DNA from: Membranipora membranacea
Taxonomy: Eukaryota > Bryozoa > Gymnolaemata > Cheilostomatida > Membraniporidae
DNA length: 60,000 bases
Direction of reading: 5' to 3'
Assembly (NCBI GenBank): GCA_914767715.1
Contig: OU612074.1
Coordinates: 2,249,501-2,309,500, forward strand
Shown here in pieces: positions 1-13,070 of this stretch. Position numbers and translations under genes: made by a program. Each line of letters starts with the position of its first letter. Position 1 is the stretch's first letter. A model generated the notes under the pieces. The model ran no database searches and was not told where the DNA came from. It saw only the letters and a program-made list of their open reading frames with translations.

Positions 1-375
1 TTTATGCCACCAAGGAATTCTCTTGCATCCACAAAGTTTTCTTTTTGAAATCGAAGTCTTCTGCTTTCTATTTCTTATGTCGAGGTAATGATAAACATGA
101 CCCATATTGTATCAACATGTCAACAATCATGTGTACTTGACTCACATATAAAATTTAAAAAAGCCTCATCATGGCGGCCCAGTGCAAATAATAAGTTCAT
201 TCTTCATTTCAGCTTTTTTTAAAATTTTTTATCATCATAAAAAACTTCAATAATTCCCCAGAAGTCACATAAATGGTGGAGAGTTCTCTCTAGGATTGAG
301 TGTTCTGGGTACTGATTCATAAAAAGGTATGATACAACACCACAATTCTTAAAGAGTTAACAATCTATTACCTAC
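1..375 (-). other. Intron 3 of the WDR33 gene (partial)
   Basis: This is minus-strand sequence just downstream of the donor that closes the third WDR33 coding exon. The next expected piece of the WD40 region (a Trp-Thr-Pro-Glu-Gly stretch) is not found here, so the next exon lies outside the window. No repeat or other gene was recognised. Confidence 0.6.
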
Positions 376-1759
376 CGCTACACAGAAAATAGGACAGCGC
401 ACTTTGTTTGTAGACTGGCGTACAAACTTAGTGGTGACACAGTTAATTGGATTATATCTCATCTCACTGGGAGTTGTCAGGTCGTTAATATACAGAACGT
501 CGGGAAGTATAGCAGCGGTCTCCTCAGAGTCTCTCAGATACATTCGATTCTATGGAAAATGAAGATCAGAGTTCTGAAATATCTACTATACCATAATATG
601 CATTAGACGCTGATACAACCATATACATCTATAAACAACATAACCTTGATAATGATGGATTGCTTTGAAATGTATGTTGACCCGGATTATCATTTTTGTC
701 TTGTTCAAGACATAAACAAAAGAGGCATCAACCTCGGGTCCTAGCATTTAACGACTGGATCTTATAGTTTTCAAAGATATTGACATGTTAAATAACTGGA
801 GCAGAAAGAACTATCACAGGGTATTCTTACTCAGCAGAACTTTGTAACCATAATTTTTTCGTAAATAGCCAATCATTAAATGGCGTTGCTGACCATTGCA
901 GATATTGATTCCCCCATGCAAATCAACCGACCCTCAGCTATATTGGAAAATTTTGACATCTTGAATTAAAAGATTTGTACGAACCTGCAGAGTTTTAAGC
1001 ACGGTAGCATTGTAGTCTATAGTTTTCCGATGTGCGCTCTTTCTGGTTGCCCGTCCTAATCAATTCCAAATAATCAGAGGCATAACACTATATATGAGGT
1101 AGCAGTGAAAACTGGCCAAGTATTAATTGTGAAATACTATGACGGATACAACAAACATGAGCTGTGCAAAAAATAACTAAGGCAGCATGGTGTTTTATTG
1201 GTTATGTGGTGGGACACGAAGAGAAATGGAGTTACAGGTAACATGCAGGATCAAGTAGGCCCATGATGTTTCTCAGTGTCAAGGGAAACAACTTCCAAAA
1301 GAAATTGTAAATTTGCCAAGCCTCTCCCCGAAATGTTACGATTTTTATTTCCTCCCAGCCTAGATATAACTTTGTTATAACAGAACAGAGGGCTGAATGA
1401 TCAAAGTATTCTAGATTCACGAGATGTAGGGTGTAGGCAGAGTGTGTGTGTATTTAGATGACATTCAAATAATATTCCTCCTATGCAAACACAGCTAACA
1501 TTTTATTCGGAGAACAATTTCCTCACATAGAAAAAAACACACCTTGATTACTAGGGGTATATCCCGGTCGATGCTCCAGCCAAGGTCTAGGTGGCCGTGA
1601 TCCATCGTTTATAACTCCATGATATCCAGGGGGCCTGAATCTACCTCCATGGGGAGGGCGATAAAACCCCCCTCTTGGTCGATATGATCCCGGGCCGGAA
1701 TCAAAGCGTGGTCTGTGAAAGAAGGGCTGTCGCTCTGGGGGGTGATGGATAGCTGCCAT
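376..1759 (-). CDS. WDR33: WDR33 (Pfs2/FY family) N-terminus, three exons, partial
   Basis: WDR33 is a nuclear WD40 subunit of the CPSF complex. With CPSF30 it recognises the AAUAAA poly(A) signal in pre-mRNA. Coding exons are 1543-1759 (start ATG at 1759), 985-1055 and 376-549, giving 154 codons before the gene leaves the window. Exon 1 encodes a Pro/Arg/Gly-rich leader. Exon 2 encodes RKTIDYNATVLKTLQ, matching the family's conserved RKTIDYN motif. Exon 3 holds NCVTTKFVRQSTNKVRCP, the conserved lead-in to the first WD40 blade. Donors are GTGTGT, GTTCGT and GTAGGT, and phases agree across all junctions. An acceptor AG ends at 1762, three bases before the ATG, so an upstream 5'UTR exon is likely. 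Identity rests on remembered family motifs. The leader is less conserved, so the exact start is less sure. Confidence 0.9.
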
Positions 1760-1762
1760 AGC

Positions 1763-3947
1763 TGCAAGAGATATCAACCTCTTCTCCAGGTATAATCAGT
1801 CATAGACTGAACTTAACTTTAACTCTGTATCAGCTAGCAAGTCACAGACTAAAATTGAGCAACATTAAAACAATGCGATTACCAACTTATTCTGTCAATA
1901 AAAAACTTGGAATGCTCATATCATAACTTCATACTACCGTTGACAGACAAGGTTTTTTTCAAATGACCAGCACAAGTCAGTTGTTCAGTGATATATGACA
2001 AGCACAGACTTTGGTAAAAATTAAAGAAATTGTAGTAAATAATTTGAACATATCTGACAGGCTTCCTGACTATAACGCAACCTATCTAGTCACATATCTC
2101 TGTGCATAGATTTTCAAAATGACAAAGACATGACAAGCTGTCATCAAGAGTTTTACCCCTCAACTCTTACTTGTGATAGATTGACTATGAACGCCTTCAA
2201 GTTACACAAAACCTCCGGAGCACTAACAGAGAATTAAAGATTCCAGCATCTCATGGATCAATGTTAACCTTACATATGGATATATATATATTCACCTCCA
2301 ACGGAACCACTTGCAGGTTTCTCAGTCAAATTAGACGTCAATTACACTAGGTACAAGAAAGCTTTGATCAAAGAGTACCCTTGTTTATTTCTTTGCAACA
2401 ATTTATACTCTATAAATCGAAACGCAATAACCATATTCAGGCATGAATGCAGGGTGAAGAAGGCAACAGTGATTTTGTCTAATATTTATTTAGACATTTG
2501 TTTTAAATTAAATTACTCAACCTAACCAAGAAGTTGACCTATAAAATTATGACGTATGCTCGTCTCATATATAAGCATGCACTTGAGTTTACCAGATTCT
2601 GTTACTAGAATACTATTCTTGTCTCTCTACGACTCGCCAGTTAATTCTTAGTAGTTAGTTTCATATATAATTTGGCAGCCAATTTTGGTAAAATTATAAT
2701 TGTTAGCCTAATAGTTTTGGTTTCGACAAGGTTTTTTTTGCTCTTCATGATGATCAGTTAAAAGTTACTGTCTGACTGTACTAGCCTAAGCAGTTGGATA
2801 TGAACTTGAATACGGTGCGCAATTATAAGCAATTTAGTAGATATAAACAGATAATGTAAAGCAATAAAATCGCCATGCTCCATCACCAGCGTCACAACAC
2901 CTACGCCTTGAATGTTACCACAGAACAGCTAGTAAGCAGTTTTCATTGTATCTACCGCAGGAATTCCTTATTATTTGCAGAAAGGAGTAACCTGTTACAC
3001 CTCGATCACACTAGCCTAGCTAGCCTAGAAGTAGTAGATTAGGCTCATGTCATAGGCCTATAGATATTATTATACTGGATAAATTAATATACAACATGAT
3101 ATTGATCTCAATGCACACTATCGCTGAGTTGATTTACACTAACTTACTATAGGCAAGACAACAAACAACAATGAAATGAGTAAACATGAATTGAATGTGA
3201 ACTCACACTCACCAGGGAGAATGGAACCTTCCATTCTCCCTGCACTCACTGACTTACTAAATAAAATGTAAAAAATTGCAACACAAAATGCTGATATTTT
3301 GAGTACCCTAAATAGCTTGACCAGCCAGCTTCCATTATGCTATTGAGCTATTCCCTTCAAATCATCATTTTGTTATAGCAGCAGTACTACTAGCTAGGAC
3401 TATCTGTAACCAGGGAGAATGGCTGCTGTAACTATGTTAATTATTATCAATCTATAATAATGGATTATCTAAATTTGAATTTGATAAATTTGGCACCCAC
3501 CCGCAGTTAGTATGTACCCCTTTGTATCCTGGCTTTATTTGTATAATCAATACATGAATGATCAAAATATGGCTAAAAAACTTGCTGCTTTATCTGTACT
3601 CCAGCTTAACCAATCACTCCAGCAGCAGTTTCTACCGTGTGTTCTTTAGTGATGGAAATAATATTTATTATTGTCAGACTGAGATTATCTTTTTCTTTCC
3701 ATATGTTACACCACTGAAAGTAATAATTTTGAAGAAATTCTTATTTTTTAGATAACTGCATATATATGTGATATTATTCAATCTCATTTATATGGGAGAT
3801 TGAATAAACTCATTTTATAATTTTCTTCAGACAGATTTTATCTTTAGACAAAACCCTTTTTATTCCAACACAAATAGACAAAGAGTTTTGATGGAAGTAG
3901 AGTAACTGATTGAATGTCAGTCAAGGTTGTCTATTATTAAGTACAAT
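1763..3947. other. Upstream spacer of WDR33, no gene recognised
   Basis: AT-rich sequence between the WDR33 acceptor and the large element at 3959. It should hold the WDR33 5'UTR exon and promoter, but neither can be placed. A short inverted repeat lies at about 3211-3241 (GGGAGAATGG and its complement). Open frames are short and match nothing known. Confidence 0.4.
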
Positions 3948-3958
3948 CAGGGTTTTCC
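3948..3958. repeat. Left 11-bp target-site duplication
   Basis: CAGGGTTTTCC stands directly before the left terminal inverted repeat. It recurs exactly at 11176-11186 just after the right repeat. Confidence 0.75.
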
Positions 3959-4149
3959 GGGTTCACTAAAATGCGGAAATCCGTGATCACGCAAATTCAC
4001 GTGCGTGTTGCGGGAATTAGTGCGTATTTCCGCATTATAGTCAATCCTGTGTGGGATTGACTAAAATGCGGAAATCACCTTGTGACCTACTTGTGACCTT
4101 GAAAAGCATTTTTCCGCATTTTAGTCAAAATTGACTAAAATGCGGAAAT
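3959..4149. repeat. Left end of the 7.2-kb element with subterminal motifs
   Basis: The motif TTGACTAAAATGCGGAAAT occurs at 4057-4075. A near copy in reverse lies at 4026-4044. A perfect palindrome of two such motifs lies at about 4110-4148. Confidence 0.7.
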
Positions 4150-6319
4150 TTCATATTTAGCTTTTTTTACCACTGAATGTGGCCTATAAGTATAAAATTG
4201 ATATGTGTTCTATGAAAACATCTCATAGGCCATGTGTATGGGCAATCAGGGTTAGAAATTATGTGTTATAGTACAGCTGTGGCACTATTTATGTAAAGCG
4301 GAACTCCCAGTGAAATATGTACATGAGTATTCAGGGGAAGATAACTCTAATATGATGATTTGTCAAACAAAATTCCCATGATAGTTACTATTTCTGAAAT
4401 GCAGATTTTGATAGAGGCAAGTTTTATTGAGCAGAAATGCTTTTATGGGCATATTATACATTGAGAGTGAAGCTATAGGACACTAGTATACATTGAGAGT
4501 GAAGCTAGATAATATATGCAATTAGCAACCCGGGTATTTACACATCGATAGTTAACCTGATATCATACAAGTGGTGACGTTAGGTGATTATCATTGTAGT
4601 AGCAAAAAAGTCATCGGAGAACATAGGAAGACATCTGTGAAAACATGTAGATCAGTCTATTGGTGATCAAGTCCTTCGTAGCGGAACCGTATACAATAGA
4701 GCATAGCCACCCACTTTGACACCAAAGATCATTTTTCGGGAAAGGCAGGGTGGTCCTTGTCACAACAATTCATAGGAGTGTTTTTGGTTTTTCTTTCTGC
4801 TCTATTGAAGTGCAAATGAACTAATTATAACTTATAATATCTAAGCACATAGTCAAGATTACGTGATGAGACTGAGTAATTATAATATTTATTTTCATAA
4901 GCCACACAATAATCATATTGATCAGCCTGTATAAAAGCACAAGTGAGTCCAACAATGTAGTTGGTAGATATTTATAAAACAATTCATTGTTTCAGGTATT
5001 GATAGTGTAGACGCGTAATATCAGACAATGTTTTACTAAAACCAGGGGTAGTTTATAAGCATACATACATCTGTAACTTTGTATTTAGCAAGATTAAACC
5101 TTGATTCACTGTGGTGTTTATGAAATAAAACTGACCTACATTAGATGAGTTGAATTTTGGCAGGAGGAAAAGTTTGACATTTCACAATCTGAACTTTATC
5201 GATAGACTACATTTCCTTTGAAAAGCTCTCTATCGTTTCTACGAAGGTACCAGCTTTGATGGCTGTGTCTTTCGGCTCAAAGACACAATTTATGTTGATT
5301 GGAGAGTCTGTTGTGACCTTCTGAACAAGATGGACTAGAATCTATCGATCATGAGGCAGCTTCAGTCCATAGCAAGAGTTATTCTCAGCAATCACAGAAC
5401 TCCGTAGATGCATCCCTAGAAGAATATATAAAAATGCCAACTGTCAGCTGAGCAGTCTGGGGGCAACTTATCACCGGTTGTCCCCTCATTGAACATACAT
5501 GTCAAAGAGAGAACAACTCTATGATTTGTCTCAATTTGAAGTGAAAAAAGCAGGGAACAGGGAGGGTATCCCACCCGTCCTCCCTGCCGAAAAGGAGACT
5601 CCATGATGAGACAGAAACAAACAGACCGCAGCTTCTTCCCTAATGATATTGAAAATGCTTTGACCACCCCCTAGCTAAAAGCTGATGGTTGATCATTGTG
5701 CGGGTCTCTAAAGGTCTAATGTTTCAGAATTTATTTCATATCTTTTACCTACAACTAGGGCATATGCCTCCAATCGGACAAATCATCCTGTCACAGTATC
5801 ATATGACATAAGGTTATGCTTTAGATACACACAGACCATCCTTGGTATTAAATCTAACTGCTAACTGCACGGTAGGTAAGTCTTTTGGACAAGAGCGATC
5901 AACTTCTAGCATGTCATGGCAAGATTGGCAGTCTTTTCTCAAGATCAGGTTCCAATATTAGAACTGTTTGTTTGACATGCTAGCTTCCTAGTCACTTTTG
6001 GTTCCGCACCACATGTATATCTTCCCACTCAGTTGTGAGATGCCTAGCGATTTTGGAGGTATTGAAACATGTTTTTTATGCACATTATACTCATCAAGCC
6101 CAAGGGTCTCGCAGTTATAAAACTGAAATTAAGACAGGTTATTTGTAAAATAATATTTGCTGCAGCAGGCCTGTATAATGCAAGTCCCTGACCAGCAGTA
6201 GTATGACAAAAAATTTGAAAGTGGGATTCTGAAGCATTGAACAATGATGTGGTTTGATTCAACATATGTCTCAATATATATATATCACTGACCTTATTGT
6301 ACACAGTTCTTCACCATTA

Positions 6320-7345
6320 TAAATAAACATGCTGCATAACATCAGTATACTAAATACTGCAAACGTGACCAAGGAGTCTGGAAATCATCTGAAAAAAAAA
6401 AAAAATTTGTGGGGACGGTGAGATGGTGCGATCGGTCAGCGCGCTTGCTATTCACTGCCAGGTGATTGGTGCCGCAGGATTTGTGAGTTCAAATCCCGTT
6501 GGGGGAGCTTTCAAGGTTGATTGTTCCAGCCCCCAGCACCCTCGGGTGTATACCTCTTCTATAATATGGGGAACCATTGTTACTGCCTGTTAAACACATT
6601 AATAGTTTGTTTACTCAAACCCTAGAATGTAAAGAAGGGTAATTTTGTGGCAGCAGGGAGGGTACATGTGATAGTCCGTTACGTTACTCAAAACAAATTT
6701 TCAGGCCATGCAATGAGTACTACTGAAGCTGGATTTTTAGTCACATTGAAGAGCATTTCTAGCACCTTACTTCTTAGGGGTGTATATCCTCTCTACCCAA
6801 GAGCACAAAAAAACCGTGTTTGAAGAGGATAGCTTTTGAACTACCCAAGAGGAGTTTTAATAAAATGGCTTTGTGGAAATTGGGGTGTGCTAACATAAAG
6901 TCACCTCCTAACTAGCATTTTTATTTACTTCTCTTGGGTTATTTATGAAGGATGTACACAAATCAATTTTCAAAACTTAGGCGTTGCGCGAAGTGACATT
7001 ATGAGATCGTACTGTTTTTTTAGCTTGTCTTCAAAAGCTAATATTTATATGGGTTATAAGGTAGTTTGAGTTTGAAGTACTGAACGATGGTTGGATTTCA
7101 CACATGCAGCCACGGGATAAGTTAAGTTTCACATTATACTTCTTTCTGACGGGTATTTCTTACCTGAATGTTATTCATCGCCATAACACATAAACATGCA
7201 TCATAACATCAGCACACTTATAACTTCAACCTGAACTGGAAATCTGGGAACAACCTGAAATATAAAATATGTAGGAACCATTGTTACCGTTAGTGGTTTT
7301 TTTTACGCCAACCCAACAATGTACTTGTGTGGGTGGGGAGGGTAT
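6320..7345. repeat. Diverged direct duplication, about 0.9 kb apart
   Basis: The stretch from about 6320 (AAACATGC, CATAACATCAG, GGAAATC, then ACCATTGTTAC after the SINE) reappears in the same order from about 7195 to 7345, each ending in a GGGAGGGTA stretch. The second copy lacks the SINE and so serves as an unoccupied paralogue. Confidence 0.5.
6416..6566 (+). mobile_element. tRNA-derived SINE-like insertion
   Basis: About 150 bp with RNA polymerase III promoter-like blocks: an A box near TGGTGCGATCGGTCAGCGCG and a B box near GAGTTCAAATCCCG, at tRNA-like spacing. TGGGGA occurs directly on both sides (6410-6415 and 6567-6572). The related segment at about 7270 lacks the insert. It is not an intact tRNA gene because stem pairing and the 3' part are lost. 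Confidence 0.6.
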
Positions 7346-10261
7346 AAATCAGATGGATTTACTGTAAGTAGTCTGTAAAATTACTCCACATACAACTGTG
7401 TGTGGGGCTTATCAAACTTGCTAATTACCAGTATCAATCCTTTTCATAATAGCACACTATGTGATGTGCTCCGTATTTCAGGCTATGCAATCGACACAAC
7501 AGATTTTCAGAAGTCATGGACCGGTGGGTAGGGCACTCACTTATTTGAGGTATTTTGGACAATTGCTGTTATAAACTACCTGCTGTCAACCCTCTGTATC
7601 AGACTAATTATGTTGTCAGAAAAGTCTTGATCATGGGGCAAGAGCTATGATGAACACCTACTCCCACCATGTGATCATTCAGGGATTATGAGGCAACTGA
7701 GATAGGTCTAGAACATATCACTCGCAGCACGGTATGCCAAAAATTATCAAAATTACCTCAACATAAAGTCTGTTTCCCATGTTTCCCACTCTTTGGATAG
7801 TCATGATCACGCATGCAGGATTGTCCTTGCATGGTATGATGAGAGTAATCGACCTGTATTCACTCACAGATTGAATTAACTTTTAGTGACACTCAGTTCT
7901 ACAAGTACCAATAACAAACAAAATCAGTGCCAAGCTACTTCAAAAAACACCGGCGATGGATTTTTGAGGCAAGATACAAACAATTAAACATCGTTGGACA
8001 AACTGATCAATGATGAGGATACAGATATATTAGTTGTTTCGCAATTGATGAATCAAATTGAATTAAGGGAGCTCAATGGGGAAAAAAAAGAAAAACTGCT
8101 GATTTTTCACATAATATGACACTAATTACCTTACCACCAAGCAACTCAAGCTTTCTTCACATTATTCGGCAATTTTTTAAGTTTTATGACTAGGTCAACT
8201 TACAATGGCTTTTGCTTGTTAGACCAATGAACTCCCTCATTGGTTAGACAGGCACACTGTATAGTGTTGAGTACTGCAGACGAAACAGTGGCATTGCCTG
8301 TGAGTAACCAGTGAACATCTGACATCTTCGCTACCGCACATCTAAAATGGCAAGTGGTCTTCACCTTCATTTCACTTAATTACTGATGCCAATTTCAATT
8401 GTACATGGACAAGCAGTGCAACTAAATATGCTACTTCGCAGCAATATGTTTAGAGATAATTTTATATTTTCAAGGCAAAGAGCAGCGAGGATGCCGCTTT
8501 TTTTTGTAGTGCAAGTATTTCACTTAATGGTTATCCAATTCTGTGAGCCAAAACCAGAGACCTAGGATCTCCATGACAAATTCATCAGCTTTAATGATGA
8601 AAGAGGCGGTAAGTACATTAACACTAAGCTGTTCAGTGTAGGCATATGGCCCAAGTGTCATTTATATTCCAAACAGTGCACTGTCTAGCGTGCTGGTCTA
8701 TGAAACTTAGTAATAGCATCTGAATGATGTGGAGCACAATTAAGTCAGGTCTAAATGGGTGTGCTTACAACCTCATGACCTATCTATAGGCGAAAGGGCT
8801 CGCACCACCCTCACCCTGCCTGCACTCTCACTGCTCACACATAGCTAGCGTTAAATTCCGTTAAAAGTTACCTACTCAATAAGTGTGAGCAGACAACTCA
8901 GCAAACAAATCATCTAAAGCATATTTCTACACAGGGTCTAAAATATGATGAAGTAATCTTATGGGAAAAATAAAAAGCCCACAGACATCTTTGTCATCTA
9001 GACTTGATTTTCCTAAAAGACTAGAGGTAGCCTACTCACACTGATCTTTGTCTCAGTCGCAGTTCTCAATGAAAAGAAATGAGTATGAAGACCACCAATC
9101 GCTCTTCTCACAGTAAAACCATCGCCAGTAAGAGAAAAAACCTTTTTTCCTGCAACAAGCAAATATCATGCACTTACAGGCCCAGGTAATATCCATACTG
9201 TACATTGTTTTTTCTGCATATTCTTTCAATGCAATGTGGATTATGATCTTCAGAAGTAATACATTCAGAAGCAATACTATGGATAAATTGACAAATTTCT
9301 AGTAATCTGAATACAACTACATGTACATTTCTAAGAACCACCAAGCCTCACTACTTTCAGCTTTCTAAAGTGGAGATCATAAGAAGGAGGGGTGTATAGT
9401 ATATGATTAAGTTAGCTTGAAAAATCTTTTTTTTTCATTTAGCCATATGGCATAAACAAACCAAGGCTCAATTTTGGTGTGATATGAAGTGTATTTGTAT
9501 GCATATCATAACAAAAACTTTTTTATCACACATTCTAATGTAGGCTACAGCAACTGTGCTTGATCAAACCAGCAAGTAAGCTAGGGGAAAAACATCGGTA
9601 TTTTGTAGCTGGCAACAGTAGTGTGGTGTTATTATGCCCATACATAGCTAAAGCAATTACAGGAGCAAACGAATTTTGAGAATTCCATCGACCATTGATA
9701 TTTCTGTGGTCGAGTACAGAATCAATTACGACACGGACAATGCTTAAGGATATGTCCCCATTGATTCCCCAACAACCAATGTAAGAGGAATTAACTGAGC
9801 GTTAGGCGATCTACTGACCAAGGAAGCCTTTGAAGCACAGCACATGTTGTTTCAAATGAGTACAAATAAATGGCAATTTTATATCGAATTAATATTAATT
9901 AAAGTCACTCATTGTTGTGCTGTTGTACGGTGAGTGAGTATAATGCAACCACACGCAGGTCCCATGTCCCAAGGGCCGTAACATCCACACACAACTCATC
10001 ACAACCCAGGGTTAATGTGTTGTGCGCCATGTGACGCAGGGGGTTGGATCAAGTTGAAGTTAAAAGTTTAGTTTGAGCGCACCAAACCAACCAAGACCTT
10101 GACAAGATTATGGACTTGAGTTCCTACCTAGGCTTATATATATAATGTAAAATAAGGCTTGCAAGTAAGTCCCAGGCCAGGGGCACCATGGGACTATCGG
10201 CATCTGGAGAACTTACAAGCATGCAATTGTATACTTCGCCAATCCGATGTCCATCGGCAAA

Positions 10262-10332
10262 GTTAGCCTGTCTTGAAAAGCTTTGTTTGAGGGTGGGCGC
10301 CGAAAAAAGCTTGTCAAGATAGGCTATGGCAA
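10262..10332. repeat. Short imperfect inverted repeat
   Basis: TTAGCCTGTCTTGAAAAGCT and the later AAGCTTGTCAAGATAGGCTA are inverted copies around a G-rich loop. A similar TAGCCTGTCTTGACAAGCTT block stands at about 53598 beside the truncated LTR element, so it is a dispersed repeat. Confidence 0.5.
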
Positions 10333-10608
10333 AGTATACATGCTTATAACCTCCACACAGTCACTGATCATCACACAATACAGCACTGACTTGAGTAAGT
10401 GTAATGTGTTGGTATATAACAGCAGAGTATTGGTTTAGATCAGTGAGTGGGAAGGCTACTAGACTTGTAACTAGTAAGCTGAGTAAGTAGTAGTAATAGT
10501 ACTACCTACAGTAAAGTCATAGGCATCTGGAGTTAAGAGCATGTATACTTTGCCAATGTCCATGATCATGGACATTGGTCACCCATCCTAGTCCTTTCCA
10601 AGCAAGGT

Positions 10609-10697
10609 ATAGGCCATAGGCATCTGGAGTTACAAGCATGTCCAGTATCAACCATACTGGACATGCTTGTAACTCCAGATGCCTATAGGGCCTATGG
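10609..10697. repeat. Strong hairpin with GGCATCTGGAGTTACAAGC arms
   Basis: Arms of more than 30 bp pair almost perfectly around a loop of a few bases near 10650. Partial copies of the same arm occur at about 10199 and 10527. This looks like a small palindromic MITE nested in the 7.2-kb element. Confidence 0.6.
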
Positions 10698-11076
10698 TAA
10701 AGGCATGGGCCCCTGGGACCCATGAGTAAAGTAGAAAAAGAAGTGATTAGTTAGTGAAGTAATGATGATGATTATTATTATCTATACATACATACAAACG
10801 TTGGAAATATTTAGCTAAATTAGTGAGTGCTACTACTATACAAGGATGGAAACTGTTACCTGAAACTTGCTGAGACTGGAAAGGAAAACACTAAAGCAGT
10901 ATAGTCATAGTCTTCATTAGCAGAGTAGAGTATGCAGCTTTACAGAGCTTATTCACGAAGAACAACACCAGGCATCAACCAAAATCCTGACCATGTTTTG
11001 GATTTGGCAGAAAATGAGATGACTACCCCTGATTGGCTTGGTGGGATTCAATTAACCAATTAGAATGTGTTTTCCA

Positions 11077-11175
11077 AATTTCCGCATTTTAGTCAATTCA
11101 TCGTAAAACTGAGAAACACGCGTGCTAACGCGTACTTTCAAGAGAAATTCCGCATTTCCGCGTTTTAGTGAACCC
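11077..11175. repeat. Right end of the 7.2-kb element
   Basis: Contains the subterminal motif in reverse (ATTTCCGCATTTTAGTCAAT, about 11078) and the outer inverted repeat ending GTGAACCC at 11175. The 11-bp duplication follows at 11176-11186. Confidence 0.7.
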
Positions 11176-11230
11176 CAGGGTTTTCCCTTTAGATACAAAA
11201 GAACTACATTGGTCTTGGAAAATAAAAGAA

Positions 11231-11314
11231 ATTACCATAGGACTGCCGCAGTTCCTGATTTTGGGCTTGGTGTGGGTGGGCAAAATCAGGAACTGCGGCA
11301 GTCCTATGGAAATT
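11231..11314. repeat. Hairpin between two transposons
   Basis: The segment ACCATAGGACTGCCGCAGTT and onward is repeated as its exact complement after a loop of about 19 bases. Each arm is about 30 bp. It lies between the 7.2-kb element and the 1.7-kb foldback. Its target duplication was not found. Confidence 0.6.
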
Positions 11315-11328
11315 ACAGAGACATTTAA

Positions 11329-13070
11329 AGGGCAACCAAGGTTTCAAACATGTTCTCATTGATTGATGGCAGATTGCACCTTCTGCAAATAGGGAAAACG
11401 ACCAATTAATAATCTAATTCGGATGATTATTCAGCCAGAGAGAGTTATTGGGAAACATTTCATCCATCAGGTACTCAAACTCAGCTAAAATAGAATACCA
11501 CAGAGCAGCTTCCTGTTCCTGTTATTATTTAGCCTGTACTCAATCATCATAACAGCAATGTCTTGGAACCTCCCCTAAATAAATTGAAGTGTTACCCAGC
11601 TTAGAGTCAGCAACTACTTTGAGTTTTGCGTCGCGTAATGCACAAAGCTGATGCTGCCTAGCACATAATTTACTACCCATTAAGGTTATGATACCAGCGT
11701 TGACCGATTTGGATATTTTATATACCGTTGGGAAGCTGCTGAGCTACTGATCGCTAATTGCTCATCAAAAACGTGATTGGATTACCTTGCATCATTTTAT
11801 CTGAGAAATGAGGCCGAAAAAGCTGGTTTTAGCAAAGTGGATGGCTGCGCTACATTGATTACTAGAAAGTTCAAAACAGGTTACATTCATTCTTAGAGAC
11901 ATAGTTCATCCCAATTTTAGGTTGAAAATAATATTTGATGAGCCCAAAGTGGCTTTTTACGTCACGTCATAATGCGTGTGGTTTTTTAACTTTGATGATA
12001 TAATGCGAAATTTTAAGCAACGATTTGAGACAGTTCGAATAAAAAAGGGCCAATTTTTTTGCTTTTTTCCATATTGCTGTTTAAATGACACACACCACAA
12101 ATTTCAGCAATATATCAAATGTATCAATATCAGCATAGACCATCAAAGGAAGATACGTTTTGCGCCATTTATCAATAACGTCAAACATGCTGTCAAAAGG
12201 TCCAGCACTTAGGCCAGACAAATTTATTTTGAAAATTCTCACATACGAAGCCGCTTTGATTAAGCATAGTAAAAACAGGAAATGCCAACAGAATATGGCA
12301 CTATGTTATAGTCTTCCTCGAATTATACCACACAGAAGGCAGAAAAACACCTTGAAAAGCCCCTTAAATTGGCTGTTTTGGGCATTCTATGTGGTATAAT
12401 TCGAGGAAGACAAATACATAGTGACATATTCTGTTAGCATTTCCTGTTTGTACCATGCTTAATCAAAGCGGCTTCGTATGTGAGAATTTTCAAAATAAAT
12501 TTGTCTGTCCTTAGTGCTGGACCTTTGACAGCATGTTTGACGCTATTGATAAACGGCGCAAAACGTATCTACCTTTGATGGTCTATGCTGATATTGATAC
12601 ATTTGATATACTGCTGAAATTTGTGGTGTGTGTCATTTAAACAGCAATATAGTGGAAAAAAGCAAAAAATTTGGACCTTTTTTATTCGAACTGTCTCAAA
12701 CCATTCCTTAAAATTTCGCATTATATCAAAGTTAAAAAACAACACGCATTATGACGTGACGTAAAAAGCCATTTTGGGCTTATCAAATATTATTTTCAAC
12801 CTAAAATTAGGATGAACTATGTCTCTAAGAATGAATGTAACCTGTTTAAAAATTTGTAGCAATCAATGTAGCGCAGCCATCCACTTTGCTAAAAACAGCC
12901 TTTTCGGCCTCATTTCTCCGATAAAATGACGCGCAAGTCATCCAATCACGTTTTTGATGAGTTATTAGCGATCAGTAACTCAGCAGCTTTCCAACGGTAT
13001 ATAAAATGTCCAAATCGGTCAACGCTGGTATCATAACCTTAATGCATCGCTGCGAAACCTTGGTTGCCCT
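11329..13070. mobile_element. 1.7-kb foldback element flanked by TTAA
   Basis: Both tips read AGGGCAACCAAGGTTTC in inverted orientation, with TTAA directly outside at 11325-11328 and 13071-13074. Long arms, about 11690-12339 and 12386-13045, are near-identical inverted copies around a loop of about 45 bp. The first 350 bp of the left side resemble the 446-bp element at 58691, partly inverted, and have no partner on the right. TTAA duplications are made by the piggyBac and Kolobok superfamilies. Tips starting with purines fit Kolobok better, but no transposase is present, so the class is inferred. Confidence 0.7.

Larger units (their letters stand above)
3959..11175. mobile_element. 7.2-kb TIR element, Mutator-like by target duplication
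   Basis: The left end reads GGGTTCACTAAAATGCGGAA. The right end, reverse-complemented, reads GGGTTCACTAAAACGCGGAA, so the outermost bases form a terminal inverted repeat with one mismatch in about 21. An exact 11-bp direct repeat flanks the pair. Target duplications of 9-11 bp are characteristic of Mutator-like elements; hAT elements make 8 bp and mariners make TA. Both ends also carry subterminal copies of TTGACTAAAATGCGGAAAT at a similar distance from the tip, as expected for transposase binding sites. The interior holds no long reading frame and no recognised transposase, so it is probably non-autonomous or badly decayed. It contains a SINE at 6416 and hairpins near 10.2-10.7 kb. Alternatively, two separate short MITEs in opposite orientation could mimic the ends, but the exact flanking duplication argues for one insertion. 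Confidence 0.65.
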
